From Pantoea sp. 18069 (GTDB taxonomy: Bacteria > Pseudomonadota > Gammaproteobacteria > Burkholderiales > Burkholderiaceae_C), in contig NZ_CACSJA010000001.1 in NCBI RefSeq assembly GCF_902706035.1, positions 368,086-432,085 of the forward strand: a stretch of DNA of 64,000 bases. The letters run 5' to 3'. Position numbers and translations under genes: made by a program. This document shows positions 53,299 through 61,951 of the stretch, piece after piece (position 1 is the stretch's first letter; each line of letters opens with the position of its first letter). The notes beneath the pieces are model-generated. The model saw only the letters and a list, made by a program, of their open reading frames with translations, was not told the DNA's origin and did no database searches.

Positions 53299-54972
53299 AT
53301 GAGCGATGAAAAATTTGACCCCAAAGAAATTCCAAATTCCAAATTGGAAGGCGAGGTTGAGGTCCCCGGCCAGCCGGGCCGCCCCAGCGCTGCGGAGTCC
53401 AGCATTACCCCAAACGTCGCACTTGGCATGGAGGCGACGCAACTGGGCAAGTTCTCTACGAAAGGCGGTACAGGGTTCGCCGCTGAAGACGCCAACGCAC
53501 TCTTTGACGAACGCATGGGCCGTACTGTGGAGCGCACGGGCCTAGACAATGCAAAGAACGGCGCTGACCGCATTGTCGATGGAGTGTCCATTCAAACCAA
53601 GTACTTCGACTCCGCTAGTCGCTCCGTGAACTCCGCCTTTGACAGTGAAACGGGCCTCTATCGCTACGACACGATGCAGCTTGAGGTCCCCAAAGACCAG
53701 TACGAGGCGGCTGTGAAGCTGATGGAGAAACGGATTTCCGAAGGCAAAGTTCCCGGGGTCACTAACCCAGCAGACGCGCCGAAGATGGTTCGTCAAGGCA
53801 ATGTCACGTATCAACAGGCTCGAAATATTGCGCGGGCTGGAAATATCGATAGCCTGACATATGACGCCAGAAACAGTGCAGTAATTTGCTCTGCTGCATT
53901 CGGTTTTAGCTTCGTCGTGGAATTTAGCTCTGGCATTTGGCGCGGTGAAAACCCTGTTGGCGCCATGAAAAACGCGGCTCTTAAAGGAATACAGACCGCC
54001 GGCATTGCCTTCTTCACTAGCGTCGGTAGCGCGCAGCTGCTCCGTACGCAAGCAGCCCGAATGGGGACCATTTTTATCCGAAGCGGTCTTAAAAACGTCA
54101 GCAAAACCAATCTGGGCAAGTCCGCCATCCACAGAATCGCAGAAGTCTCGCTGGGTAAGTCCGTTACCGGCGCGGCAGCCGTCAACCATGTGTCAAAGCT
54201 GCTGCGCAGCAACGCAATCACGGGTGCCGTCACCGTCACCGTGCTGACCTTGCCCGACCTCTACAAAGCAAGTATTTCAGGCAGCGCCTCATGGGCACAA
54301 CTGGGCAAGAACCTTGTGGTGAACACCACGAGTGTCGCGGCTGGCACCGGAGGCTGGATAGGCGGCACCGCAGCTGGGGCTGCTCTCGGCAGCGCATTTC
54401 CCGTCGTCGGAACCGTGATCGGCGGAACTGTCGGCGGTGTTCTCGGCATGCTGGGCGGAGGCGTAGCTGGGGGCTTCGGCGCCAAAAAAGCAATGGACTA
54501 CCTCATAGAGGACGACGCGGTTGAAATGCAGGCCATCCTTAACAAGGAACTGCAGCTCATCGCCAATGACTATCTGTTCACGCAGCAGGAATTCGACAAG
54601 TACCTGGAATTGGTGGGTGACATCATCCCCAATAGCTTCTTGGGGGACCTTTATGCCGCGAAGGACCGCCCTGCCTACATCCGCCAACACTTTGAGGAGT
54701 ACGCGTACGAGCTCACCAAGAACCGCCAGCCCATCGTGATGGTGACTGACGAAAAGGTGCTTGCCTTTATCGGACAGATGCTCGAGAGGGCAGAAGCGGG
54801 TGAACCTCTTGATGATGCCGCTCCTTACGATCCCGCGGCGTATGCTCCCAACTTCGTTCTCTCCTCGGGACCACTTTCCCCAATTGACACATCGTCGGCA
54901 ATCGAATTAGCGGCTGTGTTCGCCAAACAGAACACCGGGCTAGCGGGCACGATTCTGGGCAAGTTCTTGTAA
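53299..54972 (+). CDS. YeeR-like membrane protein of unknown function
   Basis: A 557-aa protein. The N-terminal soluble part (about 1-210) contains NAKNGADRIVDGVSIQTKYF and QLEVPKDQYEAAVKLMEKRI with ARNIARAGNIDSLTYDARN, followed by hydrophobic segments (ICSAAFGFSFVVEFSSGI, AALKGIQTAGIAFFTSVGSA). A Gly-zipper region follows (IGGTAAGAALGSAFPVVGTV, GGTVGGVLGMLGGGVAGGFG), then an acidic C-terminal tail. From memory it resembles the E. coli prophage protein YeeR; this is tentative. AGGAGG lies 8 nt before the ATG. Gly-zippers can form membrane pores, so a membrane-damaging effector is conceivable. The next small gene is 12 nt away. Confidence 0.65.
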   Translation: MSDEKFDPKEIPNSKLEGEVEVPGQPGRPSAAESSITPNVALGMEATQLGKFSTKGGTGFAAEDANALFDERMGRTVERTGLDNAKNGADRIVDGVSIQTKYFDSASRSVNSAFDSETGLYRYDTMQLEVPKDQYEAAVKLMEKRISEGKVPGVTNPADAPKMVRQGNVTYQQARNIARAGNIDSLTYDARNSAVICSAAFGFSFVVEFSSGIWRGENPVGAMKNAALKGIQTAGIAFFTSVGSAQLLRTQAARMGTIFIRSGLKNVSKTNLGKSAIHRIAEVSLGKSVTGAAAVNHVSKLLRSNAITGAVTVTVLTLPDLYKASISGSASWAQLGKNLVVNTTSVAAGTGGWIGGTAAGAALGSAFPVVGTVIGGTVGGVLGMLGGGVAGGFGAKKAMDYLIEDDAVEMQAILNKELQLIANDYLFTQQEFDKYLELVGDIIPNSFLGDLYAAKDRPAYIRQHFEEYAYELTKNRQPIVMVTDEKVLAFIGQMLERAEAGEPLDDAAPYDPAAYAPNFVLSSGPLSPIDTSSAIELAAVFAKQNTGLAGTILGKFL

Positions 54973-54984
54973 GGAGCAGCTGGT

Positions 54985-55116
54985 ATGAACAATACGTCTC
55001 CTCTAGAGCAATTGGCAGCTTTTTCCATTTGCTTTACTGCTGGCGCGCTTAGTGTCCTGGCTCTGGCTGCTTACACCAAAGTCGTTAGAAACAGACCTCA
55101 ATCGCTCAAGGACTAG
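54985..55116 (+). CDS. 43-aa single-pass membrane protein
   Basis: A short gene with AAGGAG just 7 nt before the ATG at 54985. The product has a short polar N-terminus (MNNTSPLEQLAAF), one clear transmembrane helix (SICFTAGALSVLALAAY) and a basic C-terminal tail (TKVVRNRPQSLKD), so N-out/C-in topology is likely. It lies 12 nt after the Gly-zipper membrane protein and is probably its partner, perhaps an immunity or assembly factor. This is inference. Confidence 0.6.
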   Translation: MNNTSPLEQLAAFSICFTAGALSVLALAAYTKVVRNRPQSLKD

Positions 55117-55184
55117 AGGTCCTACCACGACATTCCCGAAATACAGCTGCTTAGTGGCCGTCTCCTCTCAGAACCCAATTTTTT

Positions 55185-55811
55185 ATGAGCGAACAACCAG
55201 GCGTCCCCCTCAAAAGCGAGCTGTTCCTCAAAAGCTCAGACCAATTTCGCAGAGCTTTACGCCGAGTCATCAACCAGTCTGGCGTGGCCGCTGACGGAGA
55301 AGCTCGCCCCGTTACACGCCAAGCTTTGAGCGCAAGCGCCGACATCGCGGCCTCGACAATCAACAAGTTGTTGGTGAGCGATGATAAGGCGCGGGCAGAA
55401 CCGCCCAACCCCACACTGGAAGTCATTTGTAAGCTGGGAGAAGCCCTGAACGTGTCTCCTGCCTTGCTCCTGATGACCGAGGACGACTGGAAAAAGCTGG
55501 CCTCTGCCATGGTCACCTATATGACGGTGTTGGCGCCGTCGGAAAAGTTCAGGGACTTCGTGACTCAGACCAGACTCAACAATGACTACACCGGCATTGC
55601 CTCAAATGTCGCAAAGGATGCCCAAGAAATCGCAAAGATGTGCGGCTTCGGCCTTCGTGCGACAGAGGCAGCAAAAACAACCATTGCCGCGACCAGCCAG
55701 ACTTTACCCATTCGAGACCTTAACCCCGAACATCGACCGCTACTGATGGTGATATGCGCAATCTTTGCGTTGTCTGCCCAGCAGCACCAGCCCCTCGCTG
55801 AACTCACCTAA
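55185..55811 (+). CDS. XRE-type HTH protein of the accessory island
   Basis: A 208-aa protein with an N-terminal HTH of XRE type at about residues 35-97 (SASADIAASTINKLLVSD, LEVICKLGEALNVSPALLLM). The C-terminal half is helical and unknown. It probably regulates itself and the following YaaW-like gene, which starts 8 nt downstream. The start may instead be at a later Met; the ATG at 55185 lacks an obvious ribosome site. Confidence 0.7.
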   Translation: MSEQPGVPLKSELFLKSSDQFRRALRRVINQSGVAADGEARPVTRQALSASADIAASTINKLLVSDDKARAEPPNPTLEVICKLGEALNVSPALLLMTEDDWKKLASAMVTYMTVLAPSEKFRDFVTQTRLNNDYTGIASNVAKDAQEIAKMCGFGLRATEAAKTTIAATSQTLPIRDLNPEHRPLLMVICAIFALSAQQHQPLAELT

Positions 55812-55819
55812 TACTTCTC

Positions 55820-56674
55820 ATGTCCAAATACACTCCCCTGCTTGCCAAGCCCTCCGACCTTACAACTGTTCTGAATGTCGCCGACGCAGAAGACCTCTGC
55901 GTACTAGCCGACTACATAACAGACAACGGCGAAGGGCGGCTTTCCCTTGACAGCGATGCCAATAAGAAACTCGCCGGCTGCAGCAAGCATAAGGTCTTCG
56001 CCCAAGCCGACAGAAATCTGATTGCCAAGGAAATTCTTCTGTTCGGCGGCAACACTATCGCAAACATCTATCGAAGCCTTTTTAGCAGCAGCGACACCAT
56101 CAGCTATTCCGAGCTGGTTCAGGATGTAGCCAAAAAGGCAAGTGCCCAGTTCTCAGAAAGCGACCCCTTACAAGATATTGAGCAAGCCATACTGATTCGC
56201 ATCTTCAAGCAGGCTTTTGAGAAGATGTCAGAAGCCGAGCGCAAACGAGTACTGGATGATCTGGGCATCACCAGTATTGCTACATTGCGCAGCATCGGCA
56301 GGGGCTCAGTTGCTGGTGCTACCGTCAGCACCGCGTTGTCCATGGCCAGCTTAAACATCGCCACAATGGTCGCTTCCGCAGTTTCGTCACAGATGCTAGG
56401 CCGTGCCTTTGTGGGGGGGGCCGCTTTTGCCGGCTCGCGAAGCGCTGCCGCCCTAGCGGGCCCCATTGGCATCGCCGTGGCCACACTGTGGACCTTGGCG
56501 GACCTCTCTAGCCCTGCATACCGAGTCACGCTCCCTTGCGTGGTGCAAGTGGCATACATGCGCCAAAAGTATCTAGCCGCTCTGCACTCGAACAAGTGCC
56601 CCAGTTGCTCGACTGAAAACATTCCCAATGCGAAGTTCTGCAGCGAATGCGGAACACCTATGGCTAAGGTCTAG
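55820..56674 (+). CDS. YaaW/UPF0174-family membrane protein with C-terminal zinc ribbon
   Basis: A 284-aa protein of the YaaW-like family: VADAEDLCVLADYITDNGEG, the conserved EILLFGGNTIANIYRSLF segment, a DIEQAILIRIFKQAFEKMSE helix, and hydrophobic helices near residues 165-240 with LWTLADLSSPAYRVTLPCVV. After these comes a zinc ribbon (CPSCSTENIPNAKFCSECG, four Cys as CxxC-x12-CxxC). The ribbon at the end of a YaaW-like protein suggests nucleic-acid or protein binding. It follows the XRE gene and is likely co-transcribed. The function is unknown. Confidence 0.72.
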   Translation: MSKYTPLLAKPSDLTTVLNVADAEDLCVLADYITDNGEGRLSLDSDANKKLAGCSKHKVFAQADRNLIAKEILLFGGNTIANIYRSLFSSSDTISYSELVQDVAKKASAQFSESDPLQDIEQAILIRIFKQAFEKMSEAERKRVLDDLGITSIATLRSIGRGSVAGATVSTALSMASLNIATMVASAVSSQMLGRAFVGGAAFAGSRSAAALAGPIGIAVATLWTLADLSSPAYRVTLPCVVQVAYMRQKYLAALHSNKCPSCSTENIPNAKFCSECGTPMAKV

Positions 56675-57365
56675 ATCTAGCAGTGACCCGTCCTGCGATA
56701 AGTTTGAGGCCGGTAGATCAAAAAAAATGGGGGGTTATTGACCTCCTCTTGGTGCTGGGCAGTGGCTACGAACGTTTCAAAAACCCACCCGACTTCTACC
56801 GTGACGCGTGCTCGCCTCTGAAGTCGACACTGACGGCGCAAGACTTCACTGATCCTGCTAGCGGGTTGACTGTGGTTCTGCGGCGAGATTGACGAAGTGG
56901 CTGATCGGCCTGAGAGAGGGCTGATCGAGCCTTTTTTCGGTCTCAACTCTATTCATCTCTGGATCTGCGACAAGTAATAGGTCGATCAAGGCCGGCCCGT
57001 TACCCTGTCGAGTGAGGGTAAGCAAGCGTCGCCACCGGCTACAGTCGGCCAGGAGCGGTCGTCTGGAATGTTCGACGCATGTGTAGCATCGACCGGTTGA
57101 ATCCACACTGCGAAGCCGACGCCGAGCTGACATGAGCGAGAGGTCGCAAAAGGCTGGATGCCGACGTCGAGTGGAAAATCTCAGAGGGCGGCAATGCGCC
57201 CAAAACCGGATACTCTCAGCATGCTAGGCACTAACGTCCCGGTCAGTGCGCATCAGCGACTCACCATACATGTCTAGGCTGGTACAGCTATCATGTTCGC
57301 CTTAAAGATGGCGCAGCCAATCATCTATAAGGTCGCCGCTAGATATCGAGCAACCAGGGAGAGCA
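56675..57365. other. Gene-free region with repeat sequence
   Basis: No frame in this 691-bp stretch has both a ribosome site and protein-like composition. It contains the left 54-bp inverted repeat (57108-57161) and, just before it, GC-rich direct-repeat-like words. GGGAGAG close to its end serves the next gene. Confidence 0.5.
57108..57161 (+). repeat. Left copy of a 54-bp inverted repeat pair
   Basis: These 54 bases match the reverse complement of 60201-60254 at 48 of 54 positions by my hand alignment. The pair brackets exactly two genes (57366-58514 and 58664-60073). Confidence 0.75.
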
Positions 57366-58514
57366 ATGAAAACGAAAACTTTTGGAATGCGCCCGTTGGA
57401 CTGCCTGGCGAACATTCCAGCGGCCGTCCGCCCTGACCACGAGTTCTGCTTCTTTCTTCATGACCGAATGGTCGCGCTGCTGCAGGAGTACGAGGACTCA
57501 GGTGTTCATCGTTGGGTCGGAGACGGACTTGCCAAAGCAGCTCAGCTCGAGGGCCACGAGGGGCCGCTAGATGTTCTGGACATGCTCAAGAAGGCCGGAC
57601 TGACAGAGGCTGGCAAGCACTTGCTTATCAGTCACCTCATCCTGGCGCTTACATCTGACTTGCTGCATTTCGTGTACGAAGGACTTCGCGGCCTTGAGAA
57701 AAGGAAGTTCGCCATTGCGTTCTCGCTGCTGCGCAAGCCGTTCAAGGAAAATATGCTGTTCCTGGCTTGGCTATTGGGAGACCCCGAAGACTTCCTCGCG
57801 AGGTTCGAGAAGGACAACTACACGTCGTTGAACGGCGTGAAGCCTGAACGTCGTCGCGAGCTTCTGAACCTTGCAGCACAGAAGCTGGCCACCAAGGATG
57901 CGTTCGACGCGGAACTCATCGACCAGATGGTGTTTTCCAAGGAGGCCGGCAATGGCTTCGAACCGCTATGGCAGAAGGCAACCCACCTTATTACGAGCCA
58001 GGGGGCGAACCTCAAAACGGAAGACCTGAACATCAACTTCATCTTCAACAACGCCGGCTCGGACCACCTGTACTACGCGGTCTACGACAAGCTGCCGTAC
58101 TTGATGCTCTTTCTCGTGCAGCTGGCTTTACGTACCTTCTCGGAAATTGCTTACGGCAACATTGCGACCACCAACCATCTTGTGCTGATTTCTCTGGGTA
58201 CGTATGAATGCCTCACGGGGGCAAAGCAGGGGCCACTGTCGAAGCAGGTCTTGAAGGCGATGCGCCCGATGCTGACCTGCCTTCACTGCGACAAGCCGTT
58301 TCGATTCGACCGTGAGAACGTGATGTCGATGTATTTGATAGAACAAGCGTACTGCCGGCCATGTGGCCTGGCCAGCGAAATTCCACTGTACTGGCTGCTC
58401 GCCAAGTCGAACATAAAGGTCATTCCAGATGGCTATCCAACTGCGTTTGACAAGCTCATGCAGGAAATGAAGGCTGGGACTGACGACAGCGGAACTACAA
58501 AGCTTGCTAGTTAG
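57366..58514 (+). CDS. Hypothetical protein with C-terminal CxxC zinc finger
   Basis: A 382-aa protein, mostly helical. LLISHLILALTSDLLHFVYE and FAIAFSLLRKPFKENMLFLA resemble the long helices of HEPN/AbiV-like proteins, but I cannot confirm the family. Near the C-terminus two CxxC pairs (MLTCLHCDKPF and AYCRPCGLAS, about 35 residues apart) form a probable zinc finger. GGGAG precedes the ATG. It forms a pair with the MauJ-like gene downstream, and both lie between inverted repeats. The function is unknown. Confidence 0.65.
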   Translation: MKTKTFGMRPLDCLANIPAAVRPDHEFCFFLHDRMVALLQEYEDSGVHRWVGDGLAKAAQLEGHEGPLDVLDMLKKAGLTEAGKHLLISHLILALTSDLLHFVYEGLRGLEKRKFAIAFSLLRKPFKENMLFLAWLLGDPEDFLARFEKDNYTSLNGVKPERRRELLNLAAQKLATKDAFDAELIDQMVFSKEAGNGFEPLWQKATHLITSQGANLKTEDLNINFIFNNAGSDHLYYAVYDKLPYLMLFLVQLALRTFSEIAYGNIATTNHLVLISLGTYECLTGAKQGPLSKQVLKAMRPMLTCLHCDKPFRFDRENVMSMYLIEQAYCRPCGLASEIPLYWLLAKSNIKVIPDGYPTAFDKLMQEMKAGTDDSGTTKLAS

Positions 58515-58663
58515 CGCTGCAAGCACATTGGGTACGCTGTCGCTCGACCACTGCGGATGGCTAACCATGGACACTAGTCGTTGAATGCCCCCGGTCGTGA
58601 CCGGCTGCCGACCGCTAAGATGCCCGCCGCACATAACGGACAAACACCACGAGATAGGCTTGC

Positions 58664-60073
58664 ATGATGAAGACACCGTACGTTCCCCATCTCTACGGCG
58701 AAGCAGCTCAAGCGAAGCTCACGTCGAGGCAGGGCTGGTTGACAGTCGGCGTGGCGTCTTCGATTCCCTGGCCTCAGGAAGATGTCTGGGTGCTGTACGA
58801 CGACAACGAGTACGTGCTGCGAGGTAAGAAGGCTGGCGAGGAAAGGCAAGCACCGTGCATCTCAACGCCTTGCCCCCGGGGTGACATCGACGCGGCGCAA
58901 ACGCGCTGCTACCTGTTCGCCTCAGTGCTTGGATGGTTTAAGGGCGGATATGTCGACGTGATTGGAGCCGTCTGGGGCTCAGGACCGGTGCTCTATGGCT
59001 CTCGCGATGCCTTCACGACCACGTTTGATGGAACGAAGTTCTTTAACTGCAACTACATGCCTGTCATCGTGGACGAGCAGACCCGTAAGGCGTTGGCATT
59101 TATGCGAGAAGGCAAACGCCTGCGACACGTCCACGAGCCTTATTCGTTCCTGAGTTTCTTCAAGGTCGTGGAGTCGCAGTTCACCTCCAAGGACCGTGTG
59201 GCCTGGATTGGCACCAACCTCGACCTGCTGGACGGTGACCCCGCAAAGCGGGTGGCGGAGCTGAAGAAGCAGGGGTTCGACGTCGGCAAGCACCTGTTCG
59301 AGTCCGGCCGCTGCGCTGTCGCGCATGCAAGTCTGGGTGGCGCCATTGTCGACCCGGATATTCCGGCCGACCGTCGGCGCATCGCCGAGGACCTGGGTGT
59401 CATCGCCGGATTGGCCGCCCGGTACATCAAGGTAGAGGCGGGTGTTCCGGACGATTCCGAACTCTATGAATCACGGGACCGCACGGCGCCGTGGCATGGG
59501 CTGTTGCCAGCGGAAACTCTTCTCAAGCTTCAGGCTGGCGAAGAGATCAAGGACCTGTCGACGTTGGGGCAGCTCCGGGATAACAAGGTGTCCGTGCGCC
59601 TGTGGGGGCGTGAAGCACCGGAGTGCATGTACGACATGCAGCTGGCTGCGGAGGGTTACGGTCCTGGGGTGGTGTCGTTCTTGGCCGTTAGCCGCCGGAC
59701 GACTGTGTTCTTACGCTTCGCTGTGGATTTCGCGAACGGGCGTATTCACACCCTGCTCGAAGAAGGGGGGGTGACCGACCAGTTCAGCGAGGTTACCGAG
59801 GCCGAGGTCGAACACTCCACACGCTACTTCCACAGCGTAGTGGCAAACAGCCAGGTAGAGCTGTGCATTAAAGGCGTTGACCCGGTACCGTGCGAGATCG
59901 TCATCCCTGTGAACATCATTCCGCAGGTGCCGGAGAAGATGGTCGCCGCGGCGCTGGAGCAGTTCAGGAGGCGTAAGGCGCAGGCGGCCTCGGCGACGGC
60001 AGGCACCACAATGGACACGCACGCTCAGGTATCCCCTCTGGGACAGAGTCTGAAGGCGCCGAAGAGCCGATGA
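58664..60073 (+). CDS. MauJ-like hypothetical protein
   Basis: A 469-aa protein. The middle part resembles MauJ-type proteins: PYSFLSFFKVVESQFTSKDR, then VGKHLFESGRCAVAHASLGG and VDPDIPADRRRIAEDLGVIA. The motif RCAVAH (Arg-x4-His) has the spacing of the catalytic motif of HEPN RNases, so an RNase function is conceivable, but it is not proven. There is no signal peptide or membrane segment. It lies about 150 nt after the zinc-finger gene, between the 54-bp inverted repeats. Confidence 0.6.
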   Translation: MMKTPYVPHLYGEAAQAKLTSRQGWLTVGVASSIPWPQEDVWVLYDDNEYVLRGKKAGEERQAPCISTPCPRGDIDAAQTRCYLFASVLGWFKGGYVDVIGAVWGSGPVLYGSRDAFTTTFDGTKFFNCNYMPVIVDEQTRKALAFMREGKRLRHVHEPYSFLSFFKVVESQFTSKDRVAWIGTNLDLLDGDPAKRVAELKKQGFDVGKHLFESGRCAVAHASLGGAIVDPDIPADRRRIAEDLGVIAGLAARYIKVEAGVPDDSELYESRDRTAPWHGLLPAETLLKLQAGEEIKDLSTLGQLRDNKVSVRLWGREAPECMYDMQLAAEGYGPGVVSFLAVSRRTTVFLRFAVDFANGRIHTLLEEGGVTDQFSEVTEAEVEHSTRYFHSVVANSQVELCIKGVDPVPCEIVIPVNIIPQVPEKMVAAALEQFRRRKAQAASATAGTTMDTHAQVSPLGQSLKAPKSR

Positions 60074-60621
60074 CGGCTTTGCTGGACTGACCGTGCACCC
60101 GACTGTCTGCCTCCGATTGCCGCACCCGCTGCACTGCCGTCATTCCGTCAGCCTAGACGAAGGACTGGAGTGGGGCGGCAGCGGTCTCTCACGACAGGCT
60201 GCACCCAACCTTTTGCGACCTCTCGAACATGTCAGCTGGGCGTCGGCCTCGCAGCGGGTGCTGTCTTCCGCAGCAAGTAGCCTGGTGCACGGTCGGGGAC
60301 CCGAAGCCGTCATCTTGTACCTTGCGACGCGGCTGCAGCGATGACCGCAGCCGAGGGCGAAACAGTCATCTAGGCGGCCTAACTGCAACTCGTCTCTCAA
60401 CCAGCGCTCAGTGTCTGCTGCTCGAGGTGTCGAACTGAAGGTATCGAACCGTTCCGGACCTTCGTCAAGCCGAATTGGATACCGAAACCCTGTCTCTCGA
60501 TCGGAAGAGTAGTGGAAGGCAGTCTCGACCCAAATCGGAAACTGTGGGTGCCCCACTGGTCATCGCCGCACCAGAACAACACTATTAGTACGGCGGCGTT
60601 GCGTTTTCATCTGGTGAATGG
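60074..60621. other. Gene-free region with the right repeat copy
   Basis: No credible gene is present in this 548-bp stretch. It holds the right inverted repeat (60201-60254) and several GC-rich words related to the left region. It lies between convergent genes (the MauJ-like gene and the small TM-protein gene). Confidence 0.5.
60201..60254 (-). repeat. Right copy of a 54-bp inverted repeat pair
   Basis: Reverse complement matches 57108-57161 at 48 of 54 positions. The shared core includes GAGAGGTCGCAAAAGG. Confidence 0.75.
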
Positions 60622-60873
60622 CTAGCCCTTGAGGAACGCTCCGACGCTTGTCACAAAGAGTGCGATCACGCCCGTGACGCCGACCACCATCGTCCACAAG
60701 CGAACCGACTCTTCACGTTTGGTCTTCGCGGCCTCCGACTTGCGATCCAGCCACTGCTTCACATGCTTGACCTTCCATCCAGCGTAGCCGTTCGTGGTGA
60801 ACTTCTGACGGACGAAATCTTCGCGGGTGGCATCCAACTCGCGGTAGAACTCTTCGACTTGGTTGCGTTGCAT
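60622..60873 (-). CDS. Small protein with C-terminal membrane anchor
   Basis: An 83-aa protein: a charged helical N-terminal part (QVEEFYRELDATREDFVRQK, then a WKVKHVKQWLDRKSEAAK helix) and one C-terminal transmembrane helix (TMVVGVTGVIALFVTSVGAF). It begins one base after the stop of the upstream gene, so it is co-translated. The family is unknown. The tail-anchored layout suggests a membrane tether for the partner protein. Confidence 0.62.
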   Translation of the reverse strand: MQRNQVEEFYRELDATREDFVRQKFTTNGYAGWKVKHVKQWLDRKSEAAKTKREESVRLWTMVVGVTGVIALFVTSVGAFLKG

Positions 60874-60874
60874 G

Positions 60875-61621
60875 TCAGTCCTCCAGCTCGTCCCGAGAAC
60901 CGATGTCGTTCACCCGCTCGATGACGGCGGCGTACTCTTGATTCGACACCAACTGCATGCCGTGCTTGTCCTTCTCGGCATGAAGCTTCTTCAAGACCTT
61001 GTACGGGCTTCGCATCAGCACGTATTGCATCGGCCCCTTCGGACCTTTGCGGAAGTCGATGAAGCCGACTTCCTGCAGGATCTTCATGTGGGCGCGGAAC
61101 GTGGTGATGTTCCGCTGGCCGTCGTAACCCGCTTCGTACGCGGCATCTGCTTCGCTGTGGATCTTCACGAGACCTTCGCTGAAGTGATGCATCCACAACA
61201 CGAGGTACGTCTTGCCCGCAGGCACCGACTTGCCGTACATGCGCTTCGCGATGTTGTTGATGATGTTGATCATCAAGCCCAGCGTGCGCGGCACCTGGGA
61301 GAAGCCGCCACGCTTCTTGGTCGCAGCGTCTAGCAGCCAGAGGTCTTCGTCTTTGACCTCGGGCCAGTGAAGCTTGCGAATGTCGATGGACGCCTGCTTC
61401 GCCTTCGAGTTGACCTTGGCGGCCTGCTTCTTATTTTTCTGTTCAAGCGCGGCCGCGGCTAGTGCCACCGGGTCGAACGGGAACTGCAGCATGGTCGTCG
61501 ACACGACAGGCGTGGAGGCAGCAGCCAGTGGCGAGCCAACTGACGCAGGAACAGGCGGTGCCACAGGCGTCGGTGCGGGCGGCACCGACATGCCAGTAGG
61601 GAGCGGGATAGTTGTTGTCAT
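60875..61621 (-). CDS. Hypothetical winged-helix-like DNA-binding protein
   Basis: A 248-aa protein with a Pro/Ala/Thr/Val-rich low-complexity N-terminus (residues 1-50), a Lys-rich basic patch (EQKNKKQAAKVNSKAKQASI), then a domain with GYDGQRNITTFRAHMKILQE and VGFIDFRKGPKGPMQYVLMR, a helix-turn-helix followed by a beta wing. It may be a replication, partition or transcription factor of a mobile element. I use the ATG at 61621; an upstream in-frame start at 61669 is possible. Confidence 0.6.
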   Translation of the reverse strand: MTTTIPLPTGMSVPPAPTPVAPPVPASVGSPLAAASTPVVSTTMLQFPFDPVALAAAALEQKNKKQAAKVNSKAKQASIDIRKLHWPEVKDEDLWLLDAATKKRGGFSQVPRTLGLMINIINNIAKRMYGKSVPAGKTYLVLWMHHFSEGLVKIHSEADAAYEAGYDGQRNITTFRAHMKILQEVGFIDFRKGPKGPMQYVLMRSPYKVLKKLHAEKDKHGMQLVSNQEYAAVIERVNDIGSRDELED

Positions 61622-61951
61622 GGCTGATCGAAAGTAGTTTGAAACAGGAGTCAATTTTCCAAGCTCCACCCTTACGAATCAACCACTTAGAATCTCCCAG
61701 TCACTCAGCAGTCGTGAAAACCAGCAAACTCACAGGAGTCAGATGTCGCAAAAAAAGTATAACTCAGATGTGAGTCAATCACTTTGCCAGCATGAAATCG
61801 CTATTTCACTAGTAAAATCAATGACTTGCGATTTTCCACCCATATCGCGCGTATCGCTACTATCTTGCGTATCGTTACGTATCTGAGCTATCGGGAATTA
61901 GAAAGGCTGCCACCCCTTCGTAGAAACAAATCTTTACACGGCGTAGGACGC
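61622..61951. other. Regulatory-looking AT-rich region with short repeats
   Basis: This region upstream of the winged-helix gene is AT-rich. It carries the palindrome ACTCAGATGTGAGT (61762-61775) and the repeated word GCGTATCG (61849-61856 and 61867-61874) followed by TTACGTATC, spaced 18 bp. These could be operators or iterons. A 47-codon frame is listed separately. Confidence 0.45.
61743..61886 (+). CDS. Possible 47-aa protein
   Basis: An ATG at 61743 has AGGAG 5 nt upstream and opens a frame of 47 codons (MSQKKYNSDVSQSLCQHEIA at its start). The second half looks less protein-like and overlaps the GCGTATCG repeats. It may be a truncated gene or chance. It is divergent from the winged-helix gene. 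Confidence 0.25.
   Translation: MSQKKYNSDVSQSLCQHEIAISLVKSMTCDFPPISRVSLLSCVSLRI

Noticed and set aside
56677..56946. Two overlapping short frames (plus and minus) after the YaaW-like gene
   Set aside because: No ribosome site, no protein-like hydrophobic pattern and no overlap with known families; the region is treated as intergenic.
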